Assembly: GCF_000949455.1 (NCBI RefSeq)
Contig: NZ_JXXK01000010.1
Location: forward strand, 1 to 64,000
DNA length: 64,000 nucleotides
Direction of reading: 5' to 3'
From: Ruthenibacterium lactatiformans
GTDB lineage: Bacteria; Bacillota; Clostridia; Oscillospirales; Ruminococcaceae
The notes under the pieces are model-generated. The model was not told the origin of the DNA, made no database searches, and worked only from the letters and a program-made list of their open reading frames with translations. Each line of letters opens with the position of its first letter. Position 1 is the first letter of the stretch. Made by a program: the position numbers and the translations under genes. Positions 48,766 through 56,830 of this stretch are shown here, piece after piece.

Positions 48766-50948
48766 TGAGAAAGAAAGAATTATTAAAATTGCCGGCGCTT
48801 CGTGCAACCAAGCAAATGGTAAGCCTCGCTATGGCAGATAAGTTGATGACGCGCAAAAGATACTACGGGGCGTATAGCTACGAATATCAGGGCTATGAGA
48901 GGGGCCGTTACATCCGGAGCCGTGTTTTTGATGGCATCCTGAAGGTCTCAATTTTTCTCCCGGAGCATCTGCGCATGGGAACAAAAGAACCGGCCTTTGA
49001 GGTATTTGTAGATGCAGAGAAGGCACAGTTTCTTACCTATGACCGGGTTGGGAACCGATGGCTGACCGCAAAACTGGACTTCCTGCCGTGGCCGAGCTAT
49101 GTTCTGAATTCTTCGGAAATTTGGAGCGGAAAAGCCAGCTACCAGCACATCAAGGAATATCTAGGCGGCGAACGGGGCGGTTATGAGGGCCTGCTGGACT
49201 ACCAGCTAAAAGTCCGAAAAGACGCACTCACGCAACTGTACCGCCGAGAAACAGACCCGTGGGATGCGGATCTTTCACAGATACCGGCTGTGCCAAAAGA
49301 CTGGGACTGGTGGTGTAGGAAAGTCGGCATCCCGGAGAACTATATCTTTTATCAGTATAGCAAAAAAGGCGCGGACACAGGGTACTGCACCTATTGTGAG
49401 AAGGAGGTTCCTATCCGCAAGCCGCGTCACAATCAGAGCGGAAGATGTTCTTGCTGCGGGAGGCCCATCACCTATAAATCCATAGGGAAAAGCAGCCATA
49501 ATGTATGGACGGAAACCGCATTCATGTACCTGATCCAGCGGTGTAGGGATGGGTTTGTGATCCGGCAGTTTTCCGGCACGAGATCCTATACAAGAACCGA
49601 TGGGTATCGTCATTGTACCATGAGCATCACAGAACAGAGGCGGGCAATTTTTACGCCAAATAACTGGAAGGGACGCGTCTACTGTTGGGATGATTACAGG
49701 AACCGGGAAACTCGCTGGATTCCTTCCGACCGGGTCTATAGCTATAGCTATTGGCGCAATTATTGGCATCAGGACTGGGAAGGGGCAATTTACGGGAAAA
49801 CTCTCCCCACCCTATTTGCCAGAGAACTTAAATATTCTGGGCTTCAGGAGGCAATTCATCTGCTCCATAAGATTGATCCGGAGCACTACCTGCGTACGCT
49901 AAACAAAAGGCCGATTCTGGAACAGTTGGTCAAAGCTGGCTTGGGCGGCTTAGCGAAAGATCTCATGCGGGACGCTTCGGAATATGAGGAAATCAAAATG
50001 CTCCCCGGAGTTGGCCTCGCCAAGACGTTGGGAATCAATGCGCAGGAGATGAAGCGGCTCCGTCAGGGCCAGGGTGGATGGGATTTCTTGAACTGGTTGC
50101 GGTATGAGAAAACCGCAGGCAGGGAGATTCCGAACCACATCATTACATGGTTCTGTGAGCAGAAAGTTGAGCCGAAAGACTTAAATTTCTTGCGTGGAAG
50201 AATGAGCCCGGTCCAGGTGTGCAACTATCTGCGCCGGCAAATGCGCGAATTGCGCATGGAATGCGGTCAGGTTTTGACCACATGGGACGATTATCTCGCT
50301 ATGGCATCACGCCTTAAATTGAACATGGACAGCGCAGCGGTTTACCGCGTGAAAAATGTGAAGAAACGGCATGATGAACTGCTGAAGTTTTTCCATCACG
50401 ATGCGGGTATGGCTATTCGAGCGGGAAATGTTCTCAAGAAGTATCCGCACATCGAGGAAATTTTTGAGGAGATACGACCCAAATATGAGTATGCAGACCA
50501 GCAATATACCGTCTTGGTTCCTAATCGGATCGAGGACATTATGACAGAGGGAACGGTACTCTCACACTGCGTCGGGAATGTAGAACGCTATTGGGAAAGA
50601 ATAGAACGGCGTGAAAGCTATGTTTTGTTCCTTCGCCGGACCGAAGAAGTGGACAAGCCGTACTACACACTGGAAGTTGAGCCGAATGGGACGATCCGCC
50701 AAAAGCGGACACTGGGCGACAATCAGTTGGATGACATTAAAGATGCGTCTGGATTTTTGCGCAAGTGGCAGAAATCTATTGCCAAACGGTTGACAGCGGA
50801 AGATCTTGCACTGGCGAAAGCAAGCAAGATACTGCGTATGAAAGAATTTGAGGAACTGCGGGAAAATCAGGTCACCATCCGAACAGGGAAATTGGCCGGA
50901 ACGCCACTTTTGACGGTGCTCCAAGCTGACCTGATGGAAGCCGCATAA
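48765..50948 (+). CDS. PcfJ-like protein
   Basis: 727 residues. A zinc-binding module lies at C208-T-Y-C211 ... C228-S-C230-C231. The PcfJ domain is near the C terminus: L-S-H-C-V-G-N, then Y-V-L-F-L-R-R, K-P-Y-Y-T-L-E-V and L-G-D-N-Q (about 590-660). PcfJ proteins are coded on conjugative plasmids such as pCF10 and on many integrative elements; their role is not established. It starts on the TAATG overlap with the previous gene. Confidence 0.88.
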   Translation: MRKKELLKLPALRATKQMVSLAMADKLMTRKRYYGAYSYEYQGYERGRYIRSRVFDGILKVSIFLPEHLRMGTKEPAFEVFVDAEKAQFLTYDRVGNRWLTAKLDFLPWPSYVLNSSEIWSGKASYQHIKEYLGGERGGYEGLLDYQLKVRKDALTQLYRRETDPWDADLSQIPAVPKDWDWWCRKVGIPENYIFYQYSKKGADTGYCTYCEKEVPIRKPRHNQSGRCSCCGRPITYKSIGKSSHNVWTETAFMYLIQRCRDGFVIRQFSGTRSYTRTDGYRHCTMSITEQRRAIFTPNNWKGRVYCWDDYRNRETRWIPSDRVYSYSYWRNYWHQDWEGAIYGKTLPTLFARELKYSGLQEAIHLLHKIDPEHYLRTLNKRPILEQLVKAGLGGLAKDLMRDASEYEEIKMLPGVGLAKTLGINAQEMKRLRQGQGGWDFLNWLRYEKTAGREIPNHIITWFCEQKVEPKDLNFLRGRMSPVQVCNYLRRQMRELRMECGQVLTTWDDYLAMASRLKLNMDSAAVYRVKNVKKRHDELLKFFHHDAGMAIRAGNVLKKYPHIEEIFEEIRPKYEYADQQYTVLVPNRIEDIMTEGTVLSHCVGNVERYWERIERRESYVLFLRRTEEVDKPYYTLEVEPNGTIRQKRTLGDNQLDDIKDASGFLRKWQKSIAKRLTAEDLALAKASKILRMKEFEELRENQVTIRTGKLAGTPLLTVLQADLMEAA

Positions 50949-50961
50949 CACAGTAAAACAA

Positions 50962-50991
50962 TGGCCGGGCGTCCTTTGGGGCGTCCGGCCA
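50962..50991 (+). terminator. Intercistronic GC-rich stem-loop
   Basis: The arms TGGCCGGgCG and CGtCCGGCCA form a tight stem just after the PcfJ-like gene. No T-run follows, so it may act as an mRNA end or stability element rather than a terminator. Confidence 0.6.
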
Positions 50992-51013
50992 GCTGTATTA
51001 GGAAGGAGGTTTT

Positions 51014-51496
51014 ATGAGCAATAGCAGGTTTTGGTATGAAATCCGCGGTTGTCGTTACGCACCGGAGCTCTTTCGTGCCTACAAAGGTTTGCAAGGTCAG
51101 AAGAAAATGGAGATTCCACTGACATCTGACCAGCGCGGCCAATTAGGAAACATCTGTTTGACTCAGGGTGGAAAAGTCGGCGTGGCCTTTTTGAAACACA
51201 TTGAACGGGCAAAGGGGCATCGTTGCCATCGGTATATGACTTATGGCTTTATGCTCAAAGAAGAACCGCGCCGCTATGTGTATTGTGCTGACCTGTTATG
51301 CCGGGAAAGCGATCCGCTGGCGGTACGCCTGCACACCCTGCGTTCATTTCGGCAATATCTTGCCAGGGACGAAGGGCGTATTGAGCAGAGTACGGAGTGC
51401 GAACTGGATGGATATTACCGCCCCGTCAATGTGCGAAAGAATTATGTGACAGCTGACCTCAAGCGGCCCATCGTGATCTGGCTGCGGGTGGAATAA
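51014..51496 (+). CDS. Uncharacterised element protein
   Basis: 160 residues, ATG 51014 with GGAAGGAGG seven bases upstream. Rich in Arg/Tyr (F-W-Y-E-I-R-G-C-R-Y-A, H-R-C-H-R-Y-M-T-Y-G-F). It has the look of a compact DNA/RNA-binding protein, but no family is recognised. It lies between the PcfJ-like gene and two further small genes that overlap each other. Confidence 0.6.
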   Translation: MSNSRFWYEIRGCRYAPELFRAYKGLQGQKKMEIPLTSDQRGQLGNICLTQGGKVGVAFLKHIERAKGHRCHRYMTYGFMLKEEPRRYVYCADLLCRESDPLAVRLHTLRSFRQYLARDEGRIEQSTECELDGYYRPVNVRKNYVTADLKRPIVIWLRVE

Positions 51497-51508
51497 AAGG
51501 AGGAATCA

Positions 51509-52051
51509 ATGAAACAGCTTGGGAATTTGGCCGTAGTCTGCGCCCAGCGCCCCGATGTGCTGATGCAGATCTACGATAAAACCGTAAGGGTACATGTGGG
51601 AGAGGGCCCCGGACGAACCACCCTCTTTGCTCCGTGGGAGGATGATGACGCTATCCTGCGGATCATTCAGGAATTGAATTTTGGGCGGTACGCAGTTGGC
51701 CGTGAACAAACTCAGGGCTCAAAAACAAAGTCTGAGACCGCGCCGCTGTATGCCCTTGTTCTTGCCTGGGATGACGATGGATTTCGCGGAACTAAGGTCA
51801 TGGCCGTAAGCCGTGATAAAGATGAGCTCCGCAGGCAGATGAAGAAAAGTGTCTTGAATATCAAAGCTCAGAAAGCCGTGGATATTATCTGTGGTCCACC
51901 GATTGTATGGGAGGACGACCGTTTGCTTCCAGATGGCAGAGAGGGCCTGATATTTTCATACAGGCATCCTTTTTACTTAGGGATTTCCAGCACATGGATG
52001 CTGGAAATACAGGAAGCGGCTCTTATACCAAACGGAGGCAGACATGATTAA
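51509..52051 (+). CDS. Uncharacterised element protein
   Basis: 180 residues, ATG 51509 with AAAGGAGG upstream, 12 bp after the previous stop. It contains an alternating strand-helix pattern with charged loops (V-R-V-H-V-G-E-G-P-G-R-T, D-D-D-A-I-L-R-I-I-Q-E-L-N-F). No family or active site recognised. Its end overlaps the next start by 8 bp. Confidence 0.6.
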   Translation: MKQLGNLAVVCAQRPDVLMQIYDKTVRVHVGEGPGRTTLFAPWEDDDAILRIIQELNFGRYAVGREQTQGSKTKSETAPLYALVLAWDDDGFRGTKVMAVSRDKDELRRQMKKSVLNIKAQKAVDIICGPPIVWEDDRLLPDGREGLIFSYRHPFYLGISSTWMLEIQEAALIPNGGRHD

Positions 52052-52364
52052 AAATCTAAACCAGCTCAAGCGCACGCTGCGGCCTGGCACTCGGCTGGTG
52101 GTCACCGACCATTGCCGGCCTGGATGTGTTGGGGAACTGCGGGAGGTCACACTGGCAAATACTCAGGGCTTTTACACCAAAATTCTTAATCCGCCTGCTC
52201 CCCGCATCAATGCGGCGAACGAAGGGCGCGGCTCCGTGATGTGGTGGGGAGCGGCCAGCACTTGGTCATTTGAGGATGGCGTATGCAGCTCATACATGAA
52301 TCAAACAAAGACGGCGGAAACGCTGATCATGGCGTTTCGTGTTCTGGACAAGGAGGCAGCATAA
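52044..52364 (+). CDS. Uncharacterised small element protein
   Basis: 106 residues, ATG 52044, overlapping the previous gene by 8 bp; the end overlaps the ligA start codon (TAATG). Contains L-K-R-T-L-R-P-G-T-R-L-V-V-T-D-H and W-W-G-A-A-S-T-W-S-F. No family recognised. Tight overlaps on both sides make co-expression with ligA near certain. Confidence 0.6.
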   Translation: MIKNLNQLKRTLRPGTRLVVTDHCRPGCVGELREVTLANTQGFYTKILNPPAPRINAANEGRGSVMWWGAASTWSFEDGVCSSYMNQTKTAETLIMAFRVLDKEAA

Positions 52365-54385
52365 TGGATCAAACTATTTTGAGGAAGCAGCGGGAGCTGA
52401 CGGATCGGCTCAACCGCTACCGCAACGAATACTATAACCACAACAATCCCAGCGTCAGCGATGAGGTCTATGACCGGCTCTTTGACGAACTTCAGAGCCT
52501 GGAAAAAGAAACAGGCGTTCAGATGGCGAATTCTCCCACGGCCACCGTGGGCTATCCCGTGGTGGGCAAGCTGGAGAAAGCCACCCATGAGATCCCGCTC
52601 CTTTCGCTGGACAAGGTGAAAAGCAGTTTGGAGCTGTGCCGGTTTATGGGTGAGCATCAGGTGATGTTTATGCTCAAACTGGACGGCCTCACCATCAAGC
52701 TGACCTATGAGGGCGGCGTACTGATGGAGGCTGCTACGCGGGGGGACGGCGATGTGGGTGAAATCGTCACCCACAACACCAGAGCTATCAGCGGCATCCC
52801 GGCCCGCATCCAGTATCAGGGGCGCCTGGTGGTCACTGGGGAGGCGTTCATCCGCCCCAGTGATTTCGAGCGGCTGAACACTTCGATAGTGGACGAAAAC
52901 GGTGAGACCTACAAGAATGGCCGCAATTTAGCGGCCGGATCGGTGCGCCTGCGGGATGCCGGAGAATGTATGGGGCGGTGTGTGACCTTTATGCCGTTCA
53001 GCGTTTTGGTGGGCTTTGATGACCTGCCCCGAAAGTCAGAACGCCTCAAGGAGATTCAGAAATTAGGCTTCAATCCCTGCAAATATCTGGTGACCAAGCG
53101 GCCGTTGACACAGGAAGAGACCGAGGATGGCATCAAGCAGCTGCAGCAGTATGCGAAAGACAGCGATATCCCTATCGACGGTATTGTTGTAACCTACAAT
53201 GACATCGCCTTTTCCAAAAGCCGCGGGCGCACAGGGCATCATTACAAGGATGGTCTGGCATTCAAGTTTGAGGACGAGCTTTTTGAAACAACGCTTCGTT
53301 CGATTGAATGGACGCCGGGACGGACTGGAGAGATTGCGCCGGTGGCTGTCTTTGCCCCGGTAGAAATTGAGGGGTGCGAGGTATCGCGGGCCAGCCTTCA
53401 CAATCTGTCCTTCATTGAGGACCTGGAGCTGATGCTGGGCAACCGCATTCTGGTCAGCAAGCGGAATATGATTATTCCGCATGTGGAAGAAAACATCGAC
53501 CGAGGCAGTTTCAGTCTGGACGGAATATTTCCGCACCAGTGCCCCTGCTGCGGGCAGCCCACCCGCATCCACGAAACCAAGGGGCGGGACGAAAATGGCA
53601 AGGAGCGGATCATTAAGACTTTGTTCTGCGACAATGCTGCCTGTGAGACGCGGAAACTCAAGCAGTTTGTCCATTTTGTCAGCAAGAAGGCGATGAATAT
53701 CGAGGGACTGTCCGAGGCGACCCTGGAAAAGCTGATCGGCCGTGGCTGGATTCACAGCTACATGGACATTTACAGTCTGGACCAGCACAAGGATGAGCTC
53801 ATTCGTATGGAGGGGTTCGGCGAAAAGTCCTGGCAGCGCCTGTGGGCCGCCATCCAGGCGAGCCGTAACACCACTTTTGAACGGTATGTGATCGCCATGG
53901 ACATTCCCATGATAGGCAACACAGCCGGCGGCGTTCTGTGCCGGGAATTTCACGGCAGCCTTGAGGAATTCCGGGATGCCGTCTATGCGGGTTACGATTT
54001 TCGTCAGCTCCCGGATTTCGGAGATACGCTGCACAACAACATCCATGAATGGTTCTGCGATGAAGATAATTTTTGTGTTTGGGAGGAATTACAGATGATG
54101 ATGAATATCCAGAAACCGGCCGCCGTTGAAAACCAGGCGACCGATCAAAGCAATCCTTTTGCTGGAAAGACGATTGTAGTGACTGGCAAGGTGGAGCCCT
54201 ACACTCGCGACGAGATGAACAGCCTGATCGCCTCGCTGGGGGCGGTGGCCGGCAGTTCGGTGACCCGTAAGACCAATTATCTGGTCTGCGGTGAGAAGGC
54301 TGGCAGCAAGCTGTCCAAGGCGCGGGAGCTGGGTATCCCGGTGCTGATGCCCGAAGAATTTTTCCGTATGGCCGGCGTGGCGTGA
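52364..54385 (+). CDS. ligA: NAD-dependent DNA ligase (element-borne)
   Basis: 673 residues, the full-length LigA layout: Ia domain (Y-Y-x-H-x-x-P-S-V-S-D-E-x-Y-D), adenylation lysine K105 in K-L-D-G, T-R-G-D-G-x-x-G, OB fold, Cys4 zinc finger (C-P-C-C ... C-D-N-A-A-C), HhH domain (N-I-E-G-L-S-E-A-T) and C-terminal BRCT (N-P-F-A-G-K-T-I-V-V-T-G-K, ~598-673). It seals nicks in duplex DNA. The chromosome normally has its own ligA; this copy sits within element genes, coupled to the preceding small gene. All key residues are present, so it is probably active. Confidence 0.95.
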   Translation: MDQTILRKQRELTDRLNRYRNEYYNHNNPSVSDEVYDRLFDELQSLEKETGVQMANSPTATVGYPVVGKLEKATHEIPLLSLDKVKSSLELCRFMGEHQVMFMLKLDGLTIKLTYEGGVLMEAATRGDGDVGEIVTHNTRAISGIPARIQYQGRLVVTGEAFIRPSDFERLNTSIVDENGETYKNGRNLAAGSVRLRDAGECMGRCVTFMPFSVLVGFDDLPRKSERLKEIQKLGFNPCKYLVTKRPLTQEETEDGIKQLQQYAKDSDIPIDGIVVTYNDIAFSKSRGRTGHHYKDGLAFKFEDELFETTLRSIEWTPGRTGEIAPVAVFAPVEIEGCEVSRASLHNLSFIEDLELMLGNRILVSKRNMIIPHVEENIDRGSFSLDGIFPHQCPCCGQPTRIHETKGRDENGKERIIKTLFCDNAACETRKLKQFVHFVSKKAMNIEGLSEATLEKLIGRGWIHSYMDIYSLDQHKDELIRMEGFGEKSWQRLWAAIQASRNTTFERYVIAMDIPMIGNTAGGVLCREFHGSLEEFRDAVYAGYDFRQLPDFGDTLHNNIHEWFCDEDNFCVWEELQMMMNIQKPAAVENQATDQSNPFAGKTIVVTGKVEPYTRDEMNSLIASLGAVAGSSVTRKTNYLVCGEKAGSKLSKARELGIPVLMPEEFFRMAGVA

Positions 54386-54410
54386 CACACTGAGTCATCA
54401 ATGTTTGAAA

Positions 54411-54450
54411 ATGGGGAGAGCGCCGCTTGCGGCCCTCTCCCCATACTTTT
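54411..54450 (+). terminator. Intercistronic stem-loop after ligA
   Basis: The arms ATGGGGAGAG (54411-54420) and CTCTCCCCAT (54435-54444) with an inner CCGC/GCGG pair are followed by ACTTTT. Confidence 0.65.
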
Positions 54451-54466
54451 GATGGAGGAACTTCAA

Positions 54467-54691
54467 ATGGAGAAAAAATATTTTATTCCCGTTGTCAATG
54501 ATATTTACACCAACCGCAATGGCAGTCAATATCGCTGTACCGACCGTGTAAAGGGCATCCGCCCCTGTGAAACGATAGCTTACTTCACGAGGCTGTCCGA
54601 CGGCTGGAGCCTGACTGCCCATGGCCCTCAGATCTATGATGATGGGACGATTGAATGGAACTACTCCACTGGCGGGTATTGGCCGCAGTAA
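54467..54691 (+). CDS. Small uncharacterised element protein
   Basis: 74 residues from ATG 54467 with GGAGG eight bases upstream. Contains a Y-R-C-T-D-R-V and G-W-S-L-T-A-H-G-P-Q-I-Y-D-D-G-T-I-E-W-N-Y pattern, likely a small beta-rich fold. The frame opens 66 bp earlier, but only inside the stem-loop. No family recognised. Confidence 0.6.
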   Translation: MEKKYFIPVVNDIYTNRNGSQYRCTDRVKGIRPCETIAYFTRLSDGWSLTAHGPQIYDDGTIEWNYSTGGYWPQ

Positions 54692-54712
54692 AAGAAAAAG
54701 GAGGGAAATCTC

Positions 54713-56830
54713 GTGATCCAGGAAATCCTACCGGCATACAGCGCCTACCAGAATGTCGTTGACCTTACGCTGTATCATGCCTTTGCTGAACTGATCGTGC
54801 GGACGGCCCAGAACGATGAGGCCAGAATAACTTACCGCCAGCTGAAAGCAATACAGATCTGGCAGGAAGAACAGAATGTGTCCGGCTATTTTGAGCCTTA
54901 TAATCTGCGCTACCCCGGCGAAGTGCTGGAGCGTTTTGAGGAAAAGCTGGGATCGGATCTGCGCATCCTCCGCGCGCTGGCGCTGGCCTTGGGCTACACT
55001 CGCCAGATTCAGGATAGCACAATGTTTGTGGGCAATCAGCGGAACAATTTCCTGCAGAAACTTCGCAGGGCTGATGGGACAGATGTTTACCTGCAAGGTG
55101 CGCTCTATCTGCTGGAAGACGACGCCCCTAAACGCCGCGCGCGGCTGGATGAATTGGCCGTCAGAGAATATGTGAGAACAGAAGAGGCGCTGTTTGTGCT
55201 CTCCCTGTTTGATGATCCGGAGGACGGCTACAGGGCCATGCGGCCGCAGTTGATACGGCTGTTTGGGCCGGACAGAACACTCTCCCTGGAATGGAATTTT
55301 GGCGTGCTGGAATGGTTCATCCGTATCTATACCAAAGAGGTCAAACGCTATCGAGGCAAGGCGGACCTTGTACTGCGGACGCTGATGAAGCTGCCCTATA
55401 TGAACATGAAGGCTGACAGCCGGGAGTTTACTGTTCTGCACACTGCTGGATACAGCACGGAGGAGATCGCGCTGGCAAACTCTCTGGCAATGTGGGCAGA
55501 CCGGATACCAGACCGGCTCTCGGCTAAAGGGATCACGGCAGAAAAGATTGCAACAGCCTGTGTCCAGACCTTGTTGAACCATTCGGAGGAACAGCCGAAA
55601 GAGATCTATGCGTACATCGGCTGGCTGTTTCGGTTTTACGGAAGCTTTGAGATCAAATATGAAGGCTATTCGGACTTGTGGGCAGCTGTCCAGCCAGGAC
55701 TTGCCCCCACGGCGCCCCGTACCATCCTCTGGATGAATCTGGAGATTCAAAAACGGTTCCCCTATCGCGTTGATGTATTCGATCCGCAGTATGACATATT
55801 GGCAAAGGAGTTGGACAAGGAGCCCTATCTGGAACTGTTCACCGAACAGATGCTCCACTCCCAAGCGGCGATTCCGCTGCGGCGCTGGCTGGCACGTTAT
55901 CGGGATCTGACCGGCGCAGAGTACGCCGAGTATTTTGACAGCTACCAATGGAATGGCCTTCGCAGCTTTGCTTTGCTGGTGGAACGCAAGGAGATTGATT
56001 TGTGGCAGTTCTTTGAGCAGCATAAGGGCGACGGGAATGATTCCTATCCTTTGAAGCTTTTGAAGGAGTATGCGCTGAAAATCTCCAGCTGGCGGTGCTA
56101 CCGCTTTGCGCAAAAGCTGTTCAGCCAGTACACACTTTCCCAGCTCCGGAAGATCTTTGGAGACGGGTTCTGTTTCCACAAAAGTTTTGTCCAGGAGGAA
56201 GGCTATTACAGCAGAAGCGCCTTCAGGATGTCGATGACCCGTCCGTTCCTTACGGCGGAGCAGTATCGTCAGCTGTTTGACTGGATCGATGCCTCATTCT
56301 TCCAGATGGAACCGAAAGAATATGATTCGTTTGTCCTCTGTGCGCTCAAGAACCCAGAAGTACAGCACATCTATGAAAAGCCGTTGTTGGCGTCTGTCTT
56401 ACGGCTGCTTTTGGCCCGTGGCGCCTGCAACAGCGGTGAGGCAAGGCAGTTGAAGGAGCAACTCTACTCCAAAGATGAAATAGAGGCTGACCGGAAAGCT
56501 GCTGCTGAAAAAGAAGAGCAGGAAAAGGAATGCCGGCGGCAGCGGGAGAGCATGGAGCGCCAGGAAAAACTGGAACAGCATTATGACGGCAGCGCAAAAT
56601 CTTTGGCGCTATTTTTGCGTGGATATCGCTATGGCGAGTCAAGAGATATGGCGCTGGATATGGTCTATGAAAAGCTGCTGGAATGGCCGAAAGGCTGTGG
56701 CCAGACCCTTGCAGCAGAGGAAATGCAGCAATTCTTCGAACTGTGCGGGGATTTGGTGAAGTATGAACCCCGGCCAAGAGAAGAGATATTGACAATGGTA
56801 CAGGCTATCGTAGGAGGTGAAGCCGCATGA
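54713..56830 (+). CDS. Large uncharacterised protein, first of an overlapping trio
   Basis: 705 residues, start GTG 54713 with AAAGGAGG upstream. Mostly alpha-helical by sequence (L/A/R/E rich, no transmembrane segments) and could consist of HEAT/TPR-type helical repeats. A charged segment K-D-E-I-E-A-D-R-K-A-A-A-E-K-E-E-Q-E-K-E (~585-610) predicts a coiled coil near the C terminus. No nuclease, ATPase or helicase motif is visible. Its last four bases overlap the start of the 826-aa gene (ATGA), so the products are made together, possibly as a complex. Confidence 0.6.
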   Translation: MIQEILPAYSAYQNVVDLTLYHAFAELIVRTAQNDEARITYRQLKAIQIWQEEQNVSGYFEPYNLRYPGEVLERFEEKLGSDLRILRALALALGYTRQIQDSTMFVGNQRNNFLQKLRRADGTDVYLQGALYLLEDDAPKRRARLDELAVREYVRTEEALFVLSLFDDPEDGYRAMRPQLIRLFGPDRTLSLEWNFGVLEWFIRIYTKEVKRYRGKADLVLRTLMKLPYMNMKADSREFTVLHTAGYSTEEIALANSLAMWADRIPDRLSAKGITAEKIATACVQTLLNHSEEQPKEIYAYIGWLFRFYGSFEIKYEGYSDLWAAVQPGLAPTAPRTILWMNLEIQKRFPYRVDVFDPQYDILAKELDKEPYLELFTEQMLHSQAAIPLRRWLARYRDLTGAEYAEYFDSYQWNGLRSFALLVERKEIDLWQFFEQHKGDGNDSYPLKLLKEYALKISSWRCYRFAQKLFSQYTLSQLRKIFGDGFCFHKSFVQEEGYYSRSAFRMSMTRPFLTAEQYRQLFDWIDASFFQMEPKEYDSFVLCALKNPEVQHIYEKPLLASVLRLLLARGACNSGEARQLKEQLYSKDEIEADRKAAAEKEEQEKECRRQRESMERQEKLEQHYDGSAKSLALFLRGYRYGESRDMALDMVYEKLLEWPKGCGQTLAAEEMQQFFELCGDLVKYEPRPREEILTMVQAIVGGEAA

